5,897 nt of DNA from JAGLSB01 sp023135955 (GTDB lineage Bacteria; Bacteroidota; Bacteroidia; Bacteroidales; GCA-2748055): NCBI GenBank assembly GCA_030673645.1, contig DAOVIO010000218.1, positions 1 through 5,897 on the forward strand, given 5' to 3'. Made by a program: the position numbers and the translations under genes. Each line of letters begins with the position of its first letter. The stretch's first letter is position 1. Shown here one piece after another: positions 1 to 5,658 of this stretch. The notes beneath the pieces are model-generated. The model was not told where the DNA came from and made no database searches. It worked only from the letters and a program-made list of their open reading frames with translations.

Positions 1-125
1 GGAACGACTGTCCGCTTTGCTCCGGAATGGGTGTCCGGCTTAAATCGGAACGGGTGTCCGCTTTGCTCCGGAACAGGTGTCCGTTTTAAAACGGAATGGG
101 TGTCCGTTTTGCTCCGGATTTTGCA
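1..125. repeat. Five tandem 23-bp units, probable IS21-like element terminus
   Basis: Units lie at 1-23, 24-46, 47-69, 70-92 and 93-115 with no spacers. All share GGAAY at the start and TGTCCG in the middle. Units 1, 3 and 5 end in TTTGCTCC; units 2 and 4 end in TTAAAYC, giving a 46-bp super-period. Inside each unit GGA and TCC form a short inverted repeat. The array stops at 115, followed by GGATTTTGCA, after which sequence of a serine hydrolase gene begins in mid-motif. Members of the IS21 family are known to carry several repeated transposase-binding sites at each end and to end in a CA dinucleotide, which fits a boundary at about 125. The family call is inference because no transposase gene is inside the window. 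The local GC content is clearly higher than in the flanking gene. Confidence 0.6.
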
Positions 126-1230
126 ACTAACAAAGGGATTTACGGCAGTTGCAATATTGCAGCTTGAAGAAAAGGGCTTGTTAAGTGTTGATGATAAACT
201 TCAAAAGTATATTTCGGATTATCCCCGGGGCAATGAAATAACACTCAAAAATTTACTGACACATACATCCGGAATTCCAAATCATACTGAGTTTGAAGAT
301 TTTAATAATGAAAGAAGAGTTTTTAAATACAATATAGTAGAAACCATTTCAAGTTTTAAAAGCGGACCCTTAGAATTCAATCCAGGCGAGAAGTTCAATT
401 ATAGTAATTCGAATTATATATTATTAGGATTTGTGATAGAACAGGTAAGTAAGTTGTCTTATGCAGAATATATTAAGCAAAATATTTTTGAGCCATTAAA
501 AATGAATAATTCAGGTTTTGAAAATCCCGAAAGAATATTAAAAAACTTCGCGCAAGGTTATTGTTTTAATAATAATGAAATTGAAAAGGCTAAATTTCGC
601 GATATGTCCAATGCACATGCTTCAGGAGCTTTATATTCAACTATTGAAGATTTATATATCTGGGATAGGGCCTTATACTCGGAAGAACTATTATGTAATG
701 AATCAAAAGAAATAATGTTTACTGAGTTCAAAGATAATTATGGATTTGGTTGGGGTATTGTTAATGTTTTTAATCATAAAATGATAGCACATTCTGGTGA
801 AATTGATGGATTTACTTCAAATATAAGTCGTTTTATAGATGATGATATATCAATCATTATTCTTTCAAATTTTGAACATGCTCCAATTAGCCGCATAAAT
901 AAAGATTTGATTGCAATAGTTTTTAATGAAAAATATACTATCCCCGAAGTCATAAAAACTATTAAATTATCTAATAGTATTTTGCAATCTTATGTTGGTG
1001 AATATGAGCTTAATCCAGATTTCATTTTTAGTATCTTATTCATTGATGGGAAACTATATTGTCAGCCAACAGGTCAGTCAAAACTCGAATTAGTGCCTAT
1101 TTCAGAATCAGAATTTATGCTAAGGGAGGTTAACGCTAAAATTTCATTTTCAAAAGATTCCAATCAAGAAATCGGGAAATTAATACTTCATCAGGGAGAT
1201 AGGGAAATTCCTGGGTATAAAATAGAATGA
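31..1230 (+). pseudogene. 5'-truncated serine hydrolase (beta-lactamase/PBP-like, PF00144), fused to IS end
   Basis: The frame is open from the window edge. A GTG at 31 gives 399 codons, but roughly the first 31 residues are translated insertion-sequence repeats. Hydrolase homology begins abruptly at TKGFTAVAILQLEEKG (residues 34-49), which normally follows the SxxK nucleophile. K35 is present, but the serine position is Q32 (CAA, 124-126), so the enzyme should be inactive. Other hallmarks are intact: LLTHTSGIP (75-83), the Tyr-x-Asn motif YSN (124-126) and HSG (254-256), the counterpart of the KTG triad. A C-terminal domain starts at YVGEYEL (321-327), as in many such esterases and peptidases. 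The usual signal peptide and first 50 or so residues are missing. Intact relatives are generally exported hydrolases; the substrate cannot be told. If the IS ends at 125, the leftover A at 126 fits an original TCA serine codon. An expressed fusion is possible but would lack the nucleophile. Confidence 0.8.
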
Positions 1231-1249
1231 TATAGTAATTGAGTGCTGC

Positions 1250-1307
1250 AAAAAAGCATGAGTTTGACAGCTAAGGGATGGGCTGGAAAACTTATGCTTT
1301 TTGTTTT
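1250..1307. terminator. Bidirectional intrinsic terminator between convergent genes
   Basis: The segment 1251-1265 pairs with 1288-1302 over 15 bp (AAAAAGCATGAGTTT with AAACTTATGCTTTTT), with a single G-U wobble when read on the plus strand. Inside it, GA (1266-1267) faces GA (1286-1287), a possible tandem sheared G-A step, and CAGC (1268-1271) pairs with GCTG (1282-1285) around a 10-base loop. The T-run at 1298-1302 followed by GTTTT gives a U-tract on the plus strand, and the A-run at 1250-1255 gives one on the minus strand. It starts 20 bases after the hydrolase stop and could also stop read-through from the toxin-antitoxin operon opposite. Confidence 0.82.
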
Positions 1308-1452
1308 GATGATGTTTTAGTTTGAAATAATATTTGTTGTGCCAGGGTCTTTTTTCAGTTTGCATATAACCCTTGTTGGAATTTGTTTGTGCCTTGGTTT
1401 TTAGGTTTCTAGACTAATTTCTAGATATATTCTTATAAATAACAGAAATTAC

Positions 1453-1508
1453 AATTCTATAAAACACTTTCCAAATTTCGAATATAAAGTCAAACAGGCT
1501 ATAGAATT
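1453..1508 (-). repeat. 9-bp inverted repeat just after the PIN toxin gene
   Basis: AATTCTATA (1453-1461) and TATAGAATT (1500-1508) are exact reverse complements separated by 38 bases. A smaller ACTTT/AAAGT pair (1466-1470, 1486-1490) is nested inside. It begins 9 bases past the stop codon of the toxin gene, so it may form a 3' hairpin of that transcript. It is AT-rich and lacks a clean U-tract, so a terminator role is only a guess. The rest of 1308-1517 shows nothing codable. Confidence 0.35.
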
Positions 1509-1517
1509 CACACGTTA

Positions 1518-1943
1518 TTAGCGGCTGGCAGTTATAGATTTAATGTAAGATTCTGGTGTCAATACTCCAATCTCACTTTTACTAAAATCCTTTAGATTTC
1601 TTGTTAGAATTACATCTATTTCACCTTTTTTCATTGCAGCAAAGTTTTGTAAACTATCCTCAAAGTCTTTAAATCCGGAATTAAGTGCATTGCTTAGAAC
1701 CTCTTTATCCATTAACAATACATCAGTAATCATTAGTAATTGTTTAAGATTATCTATCACTTTATCATGTCTTGCTGTTTGTCTTAGTATATAATAAACA
1801 TTACTATAAATCACAGGTGTTGCAAATCCTTTTATTTTATAAGTTTCACATAAGCCTATCACCTGAGTAGAATATTCGGCAAAAGGCTGCCTGTCAAAAA
1901 AGAAATCTAAGATTACATCTGTGTCAATCAATACTTTATCCAT
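1518..1943 (-). CDS. PIN-domain ribonuclease toxin of a VapBC-like module
   Basis: This 141-residue protein has the usual length of single-domain PIN toxins, which cleave RNA with a Mg2+-dependent cluster of acidic residues. The first strand VLIDTDVILDF (4-14) supplies D7, D9 and D13. The central region has YSNVYYILRQ (46-55). The later acidic cluster is KDFEDSLQ (92-99, D93, E95, D96), and the core ends with EIDVILTRNLKDF (108-120, D110, T114, R115, N116, D119) and a terminal VLTPESYI. The start is placed at the ATG at 1943-1941 because the canonical PIN strand begins there. A start further upstream at 1994 would add 17 residues that overlap the antitoxin gene in another frame and match nothing in the family. 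One base separates this start from the antitoxin stop (TAG-T-ATG), so translation is probably coupled. The RNA target is unknown. Confidence 0.88.
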   Translation of the reverse strand: MDKVLIDTDVILDFFFDRQPFAEYSTQVIGLCETYKIKGFATPVIYSNVYYILRQTARHDKVIDNLKQLLMITDVLLMDKEVLSNALNSGFKDFEDSLQNFAAMKKGEIDVILTRNLKDFSKSEIGVLTPESYIKSITASR

Positions 1944-1944
1944 A

Positions 1945-2193
1945 CTACAAGTATCTTTTTGATAATCCCTTTGACAACTCCTCTTTATAGTCAAATCCTT
2001 TTGGAGCTTTAAACGAGCCTCTCAAGGATGAAGCAATTGGTGTTGAATCTATCACTTTAACATTTTCTTCTTTAATTATCACTTTAAGATAATTTTCTAC
2101 TATATCAGAAAGGCTTCTCCCTTTGCCTTTTGCATATTTCTTAGCCTTTCCAATTACGGACTGTTCAATTGTCAATGTTAGTTTTGTATTCAT
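1945..2193 (-). CDS. Ribbon-helix-helix-like antitoxin (DUF6364-type) of the PIN toxin
   Basis: The 82-residue protein opens with KLTLTIEQSVIGKAKKYAKG (4-23) and continues GRSLSDIVENYLKVII (25-40). This is a short strand and two helices, as in ribbon-helix-helix DNA-binding antitoxins. I assign it to the DUF6364-type family from memory of its N-terminal pattern. The tail SSLRGSFKAPKGFDYKEEL (55-73) is the likely toxin-binding segment: a flexible stretch with aromatic and charged residues that would occupy the PIN active site. It is the first gene of the pair, as is usual for such modules, and lies 1 base from the toxin gene. The ATG at 2193-2191 is right for the family. Such antitoxins normally repress their own promoter, and the upstream region holds suitable repeats. 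Strand-1 residues would contact DNA. Confidence 0.88.
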   Translation of the reverse strand: MNTKLTLTIEQSVIGKAKKYAKGKGRSLSDIVENYLKVIIKEENVKVIDSTPIASSLRGSFKAPKGFDYKEELSKGLSKRYL

Positions 2194-2221
2194 TACGCGT
2201 CTATTTAATTATCAATCTACA

Positions 2222-2257
2222 CGTGCAAAGATAGGGCAATTTGTCTATCCGTGCAAA
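2222..2257. promoter_or_regulatory. Candidate autoregulatory operator within the toxin-antitoxin promoter
   Basis: The direct repeat CGTGCAAA occurs at 2222-2229 and 2250-2257, 28 bases apart, and contains both the -7 and the -33 core. Between them GATAG (2230-2234) and CTATC (2245-2249) form an inverted repeat with a 10-base spacer. Binding of the antitoxin or of the toxin-antitoxin complex here would block the polymerase. This follows the general rule for type II modules; binding itself is not shown by the sequence. Confidence 0.45.
2226..2257 (-). promoter_or_regulatory. Bacteroidota-type promoter of the toxin-antitoxin operon
   Basis: Read on the minus strand, TTTG (2257-2254, the -33 element) is followed after exactly 20 bases by TATCTTTG (2233-2226), a full match to the -7 consensus TAnnTTTG of the Bacteroidota primary sigma factor. 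Transcription would begin near 2219, leaving a leader of about 25 bases before the antitoxin ATG. No Shine-Dalgarno sequence is apparent, which is normal in this phylum. Confidence 0.75.
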
Positions 2258-2281
2258 AATATATCTGATTACACGTATTGT

Positions 2282-2323
2282 ATTTGTCTAGACTGCTTGT
2301 CGCTAGTTTATATGTCAGACAAA
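2282..2323. repeat. Imperfect inverted repeat upstream of the toxin-antitoxin promoter
   Basis: TTTGTCT plus GAC (2283-2289, 2291-2293) pairs with GTC plus AGACAAA (2314-2316, 2317-2323), giving a 10-bp stem with one bulged A (2290) and a 20-base loop. The left arm holds the perfect palindrome GTCTAGAC (2286-2293) and shares ATTTGTCTA (2282-2290) with the promoter core (2239-2247). It may be a second upstream binding site or a relic of an element end. Confidence 0.35.
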
Positions 2324-2409
2324 ACCCACATTAAAACTCTCTTTAGCGCGGATTAGGATATTTATTAATTATTAGTTTAGTGATTTACATCGAGCGCCGA
2401 AGCCCCGCA

Positions 2410-2478
2410 TTACTCCACCACCAACCTCCTGCTAGCTCTATACTCATCCTGCATCAATCCAATTAAATGAACTCCTTC
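2410..2478 (-). other. Possible relic of a gene 3' end, about 22 codons
   Basis: In the otherwise empty 2194-2484 gap, the stretch from about 2388 to 2456 is visibly richer in G and C than its surroundings. On the minus strand one frame is open between two stops (TAG at 2481-2479, TAA at 2412-2410) and reads LIGLMQDEYRASRRLVVE before the stop, which has a protein-like look. It is too short to identify and could be chance. It lies 3' of the ATPase gene. Confidence 0.2.
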
Positions 2479-2484
2479 CTACCA

Positions 2485-3639
2485 TTAAAATATTTTATGA
2501 CTATTATTGAAGTTAATTACTTCTATATTTCCTTTACTGAATGAGAGTTCCCCGGAATAGATCAGATAAGCCTTATCTGTATTGGGCACTGTTCTTTGAA
2601 AATACCTGATACCAGTTAGGAGATTATCATTGAAAGTCATAGCTGATTTTATCTCAATGGGTATCAGATGTCCCTTGTGTTTATAAATGATATCAACTTC
2701 ATTTTGGTTATTATCTCTGAAAAAAAACATATTATGATCTTCTCCTTTGTTCATCCTGGATTTAATGGCATCCACAACAACCATATTTTCAAATAACTGT
2801 CCCATAAGAGGATGGCTCGTTACCTGCTCTGGTTTCTCAATGCCAAGAAGATAGGAAACCAGACCTGTTTCTGTAAAAAAGAGCTTTGGGGATTTGATAA
2901 TCCGTTTCCCAAAATTCTCATAATAAGGAAAAATTCTAATGACCAAAAATGATGCTTCTAATACAGATAACCATTGTGAAAGTGTAGTAGATGATACACC
3001 AAGGTCATTTGATATTGAATGCAAGTTTAATACTTGTCCAACCCTACCAGCCAATAATCTCATAAAATTTTCAAAATGGAGGAGTTCCCTGACCTTTATT
3101 AATTGTTTAAGATCTCTCTCAACATAGGTTTGAAAATAATTCCTATAGGCTTTGTAAGAATTTAGCTTATTGTTATAAACCCCCGGTAAAAATCCAGTTG
3201 AAATAAGTTCATCTCTTTTGATACTAATTCCAGCTGTAGCTAATTCGTTTATAGATAGTGGAAGCAATCTTAATAAAGCTGTACGACCTGCCAACGACTG
3301 AGAAACAGCCTCGTTTAATGATAATTGATGACTACCTGTTAAAATGAAATTACCTTTTACAGGATTCTCATCTACTAAAACCTGTATATATGATAACAAC
3401 AGAGGCAGCCTCTGTATTTCATCAATTATAAGAGGTGTTTTAAACATCTGGAAAAGTGCATTAGGGTCATTTCGGGCAATTTCTCTGATTTCCGGATGTT
3501 CAAGATTACAATAACTATAATCTGGGAAAGTTAATTTTGCAAGGGTAGTTTTTCCTGCCTGTCTTGGTCCGGTAATAGTAACCACAGGATATTCGCGGCT
3601 AAGATTTATTAATTCCTTTTGTATTTCTCTCTTTATCAT
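2485..3639 (-). CDS. AAA-family ATPase with C-terminal DUF4143 domain
   Basis: The 384-residue protein matches the usual length of this common but poorly understood family (COG1373-type). The N-terminal P-loop domain has Walker A GPRQAGKT (24-31), Walker B LIIDEIQ (70-76, D73, E74) and the sensor-like ILTGSHQ (99-105), followed by SLAGRTALLRLLPLS (115-129). The middle region FMRLLAGRVGQVLN (192-205) and DLGVSSTTLSQWLSVLE (212-228) looks like a helix-turn-helix-type segment. The C-terminal DUF4143 part includes FFTETGLVSYLLG (254-266) and GQLFENMVV (280-288). It ends in a restriction-endonuclease-like pattern, EVD (314-316) and IEIKS (328-332). I chose the ATG at 3639-3637 because conserved sequence starts at MIKREIQKEL. 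The open frame continues up to 3867, but that part has no family resemblance and overlaps the likely promoter. The cellular role is unknown; it stands alone here, with no obvious partner. Confidence 0.88.
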   Translation of the reverse strand: MIKREIQKELINLSREYPVVTITGPRQAGKTTLAKLTFPDYSYCNLEHPEIREIARNDPNALFQMFKTPLIIDEIQRLPLLLSYIQVLVDENPVKGNFILTGSHQLSLNEAVSQSLAGRTALLRLLPLSINELATAGISIKRDELISTGFLPGVYNNKLNSYKAYRNYFQTYVERDLKQLIKVRELLHFENFMRLLAGRVGQVLNLHSISNDLGVSSTTLSQWLSVLEASFLVIRIFPYYENFGKRIIKSPKLFFTETGLVSYLLGIEKPEQVTSHPLMGQLFENMVVVDAIKSRMNKGEDHNMFFFRDNNQNEVDIIYKHKGHLIPIEIKSAMTFNDNLLTGIRYFQRTVPNTDKAYLIYSGELSFSKGNIEVINFNNSHKIF

Positions 3640-3642
3640 ATA

Positions 3643-3665
3643 CAAATATACAAATTTCAAATGTA
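3643..3665 (-). promoter_or_regulatory. Two overlapping -7-like boxes upstream of the ATPase gene
   Basis: On the minus strand TACATTTG (3665-3658) and TATATTTG (3650-3643) both match TAnnTTTG; CAAAT occurs three times here (3643, 3651, 3658). The outer box would give a start near 3651 and a leader of about a dozen bases. The inner one would start at or inside the gene. Neither has a clear TTTG at the -33 position, though TTTC at 3673-3670 is 19 bases from the inner box. The rest of 3666-3921 shows no codable gene and no convincing promoter for the symporter pair. Confidence 0.35.
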
Positions 3666-3921
3666 ACTTGAAATATGTATGAATATATTTATGATTCATG
3701 GGGAGATGTTTACTTAGTTCGTTTGGGAGGTTGTTTCTGATTGCTTCGACTCTCTCAAAAAAACTAACCAAAAAATACCACGCTAGCCAAAAATTAAAAA
3801 TTATTACTACTTTCAAATCCGAAATGTATTTGTTTATTTGCTTAAATGAGATTTGAGATAAGAACATTTACTTTCACCTAAGGAGAAATATTATTACAAA
3901 TATTATAAACCTAAACACTAA

Positions 3922-4140
3922 ATGAAAAACACTAAAATTACCTGGATAATAGTAAGAATAATGCTTGTTCTTATATCCATATTGGTATTTACACCATTAG
4001 TAATGCCCATGGAGAGATATTCGCCGGAATTGTTTGGTTTGCCTTATTTATTATGGGTAGGCATACTGGTATATTTCGCCCTGGTTGCCCTTATTTCAAT
4101 AGGAGTTAAAGTTCATTCGAAAATTTTAAAAGAAGAATAA
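3922..4140 (+). CDS. Small two-helix membrane protein, symporter partner (DUF3311-like)
   Basis: The 72-residue protein has two hydrophobic helices, at about 8-28 and 40-62. They are joined by a short loop with PMERYSPELFGLPYLLW (29-45), and the tail is basic (KVHSKILKEE). Tiny two-helix proteins with a proline- and glycine-bearing loop next to the second helix are regularly encoded directly before sodium:solute symporters (DUF3311, or YhdT beside PanF). The resemblance to DUF3311 is a judgement from pattern and context, not a search. The stop (TAA) is one base from the symporter ATG, so the two are surely co-transcribed. It probably assists or stabilises the transporter in the inner membrane. 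The AAGGAG-like stretch at 3880-3885 is too far upstream to act as its ribosome binding site. Confidence 0.8.
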   Translation: MKNTKITWIIVRIMLVLISILVFTPLVMPMERYSPELFGLPYLLWVGILVYFALVALISIGVKVHSKILKEE

Positions 4141-4141
4141 T

Positions 4142-5548
4142 ATGATTACATGGTTTTGGATATTGAGTATTACATTTATTTTGATTCTCGTTTTTGTTTC
4201 AACAAAAGCTATCAGGACGAATAAAAGTATAGACGATTTTATGCTGGCGGGTTCCAATATTGGTTCAGTACTTGGAATTCTCACCTATGCAGCAGCTCTT
4301 TTTAGCGCCTTTATTTTTATTGGTGTGCCCGACTTTTTTAGAGTACATGGAGTAGGGGCATGGATATTTTTGCCAATTTCTGATGGCGTAATGTTCTTTA
4401 TGATCTTTTGGTTTGGATTCCAATTACGTAAAAAAGCCAAAGAAGTAGGCTATAAAGGTATGGCAGGAATGATGACAAAAATCTTTGAAACTAAATGGGC
4501 TGGATATGTAGTTTTTATTGCTGCATTTATTTTCTTAATTCCTTATGTGGCTATTCAGATTAGGGGAATTTCAATGTTTTTCACAGCAATATTCCCTAAT
4601 GCTTTGCCTCTTTGGGGATGGGCACTTATTATTGTTTCTATGATGCTTATTTATAGTGAAATCGGCGGATTAAAGGCAATTGTTTTCAGCGATGCCGTTC
4701 AAGCTGTATTATTGCTAACGGTTCTATCAATAATAGGCTATAATTCAGTTAAGTATTTTGGTAATATTCAGGAACTTTTTGTTCAGGTTAAGGCAACTAA
4801 TCCTGCATTGCTTTCAACACCAGGACCAAAAGGATTGTTTACTACTCAATTTCTAATAGCCTCATTTTTAGTGATTGTCCTTTTACCTGTGTCTCAACCT
4901 CAGTTTTCATCCCGAATTGTAATTATGAAAAGTATGAAAGAGACCTATCGCATGGCCTTTGGACTAGGTTTGGTTGCTTTTATAGTTTTTGTAGCCACTA
5001 TGCTGATAGGTATGTATGGCTCCGTTAGATATACCGATTCTACTACCCAGGAATTTGTAGAAAATGCTTTACTCTTTGATCAACCAAATATAATTGCTGC
5101 CCTGGCTATTGTTGGTCTGTTTGCTGCGGTTCTATCAACTTCTAATGCTCAAATATTTGCATTAGGATCAGAATTCAGATCACTTTTACGTGGTGATGAA
5201 AAAAGGAATTTTAATTACACAAAAATTGCACTATTTGTATTTTCAGCAATTGCTCTGTTCTTTTCGGTCATAATTGGTGATCAGTTAGTACTTCTTGCGC
5301 GTGTAAGTTTTGCCGGAACTGCCTTAATTGCTCCAATAATTCTGGTCGGCGTCGTATCAAAAAGAAAACCGGGTATTGAGATAATTGTTAGCTCTGCAAT
5401 AGCATTGCTTATATTTTTGCTTTCCCTGTTTAATATAATCGGATCAGAAGTATCAGGTGTTCGTTTAGACTTGCTTTTGATGATGATTTTAACATTAGTA
5501 ACTGTGGTTTCAATGATTGTTAGGAAAACCTATAGCAAAGAAAAGTAG
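4142..5548 (+). CDS. Sodium:solute symporter (SSS family), substrate unknown
   Basis: The 468-residue inner-membrane transporter has about 13 hydrophobic segments (near 4-22, 41-62, 72-94, 119-137, 156-171, 180-200, 236-255, 272-292, 317-342, 361-379, 383-403, 411-431 and 441-460), the layout of LeuT-fold SSS proteins. YSEIGGLKAIVFSDAVQAVL (171-190) is the family signature. GLFAAVLSTSNAQIFALGSEF (326-346) corresponds to the sodium-site helix; A329, S332 and T333 align with PutP A337, S340 and T341. In the first core helix, LFSAFIFIG (53-61) aligns with the PutP segment around D55, but the aspartate is replaced by L53, so it is not a PutP-type proline carrier in detail. SSS members import sugars, amino acids, pantothenate or other organic anions with Na+; nothing here decides which. 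It follows the small membrane protein with a 1-base gap. Confidence 0.92.
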   Translation: MITWFWILSITFILILVFVSTKAIRTNKSIDDFMLAGSNIGSVLGILTYAAALFSAFIFIGVPDFFRVHGVGAWIFLPISDGVMFFMIFWFGFQLRKKAKEVGYKGMAGMMTKIFETKWAGYVVFIAAFIFLIPYVAIQIRGISMFFTAIFPNALPLWGWALIIVSMMLIYSEIGGLKAIVFSDAVQAVLLLTVLSIIGYNSVKYFGNIQELFVQVKATNPALLSTPGPKGLFTTQFLIASFLVIVLLPVSQPQFSSRIVIMKSMKETYRMAFGLGLVAFIVFVATMLIGMYGSVRYTDSTTQEFVENALLFDQPNIIAALAIVGLFAAVLSTSNAQIFALGSEFRSLLRGDEKRNFNYTKIALFVFSAIALFFSVIIGDQLVLLARVSFAGTALIAPIILVGVVSKRKPGIEIIVSSAIALLIFLLSLFNIIGSEVSGVRLDLLLMMILTLVTVVSMIVRKTYSKEK

Positions 5549-5578
5549 AGTAGGGTGAAACTTTTAAACCTCTGAGGT

Positions 5579-5621
5579 GGGGTGTTAATTATTTGAATAA
5601 TATGTTAATAAAACACACCCC
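5579..5621 (+). terminator. Hairpin after the symporter gene, possible terminator or element edge
   Basis: GGGGTGT (5579-5585) and ACACCCC (5615-5621) are exact reverse complements. They enclose an AT-rich interior with its own pair, ATTATT (5588-5593) and AATAAT (5596-5601). It begins 30 bases past the symporter stop. There is no U-tract after the right arm, so intrinsic termination would be weak. It could instead be part of the left end of the mobile element suggested by the next gene. Confidence 0.4.
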
Positions 5622-5650
5622 TATATGTCTTATAAATACTAATATCGTTG

Positions 5651-5658
5651 TATCTTTA
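5651..5658 (+). promoter_or_regulatory. -7-like box before the small coiled-coil gene
   Basis: TATCTTTA matches TAnnTTTG except for the last base and is preceded by TTG, a context often seen at Bacteroidota promoters. No TTTG is found at the -33 position. The start of transcription would fall near 5665, only a few bases before the ATG at 5670. An inverted repeat, ATCGTT (5644-5649) and AACGAT (5666-5671), brackets the box and runs into the start codon. Confidence 0.35.

Noticed and set aside
1..115. Tandem repeats as a CRISPR array
   Set aside because: Units are directly adjacent with no spacers and come in two versions, unlike CRISPR repeats.
31..126. GTG at 31 as the true start of the serine hydrolase
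   Set aside because: The sequence from 31 to about 125 is repeat DNA, shows no signal peptide, and lacks the catalytic serine context.
1180..1365. Minus-strand open frame of 61 codons
   Set aside because: It overlaps the hydrolase 3' end and the terminator hairpin, and has no protein-like features.
1944..1994. Longer N-terminus for the PIN toxin
   Set aside because: The extra 17 residues overlap the antitoxin gene in another frame and precede the canonical first PIN strand.
2123..2356. Plus-strand open frame of 77 codons opposite the antitoxin
   Set aside because: It is antisense to the antitoxin and its promoter, with no recognisable protein pattern.
2939..3127. Plus-strand open frame of 62 codons inside the ATPase gene
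   Set aside because: It is antisense to a conserved coding region with clear motifs.
3720..3778. GGTTGTTT...AAACTAACC as a dispersed Bacteroidota palindromic repeat
   Set aside because: The arms match only with an unpaired base and the interior is degenerate; not enough to call a repeat family.
3640..3867. 76-residue N-terminal extension of the ATPase, with a hydrophobic stretch
   Set aside because: The family starts at MIKREIQKEL; the extension covers promoter-like AT-rich DNA and shows no family similarity.
3880..3887. AAGGAGAA as ribosome binding site for the small membrane protein
   Set aside because: It lies more than 30 bases before the ATG, too far, and Bacteroidota seldom rely on such sites.
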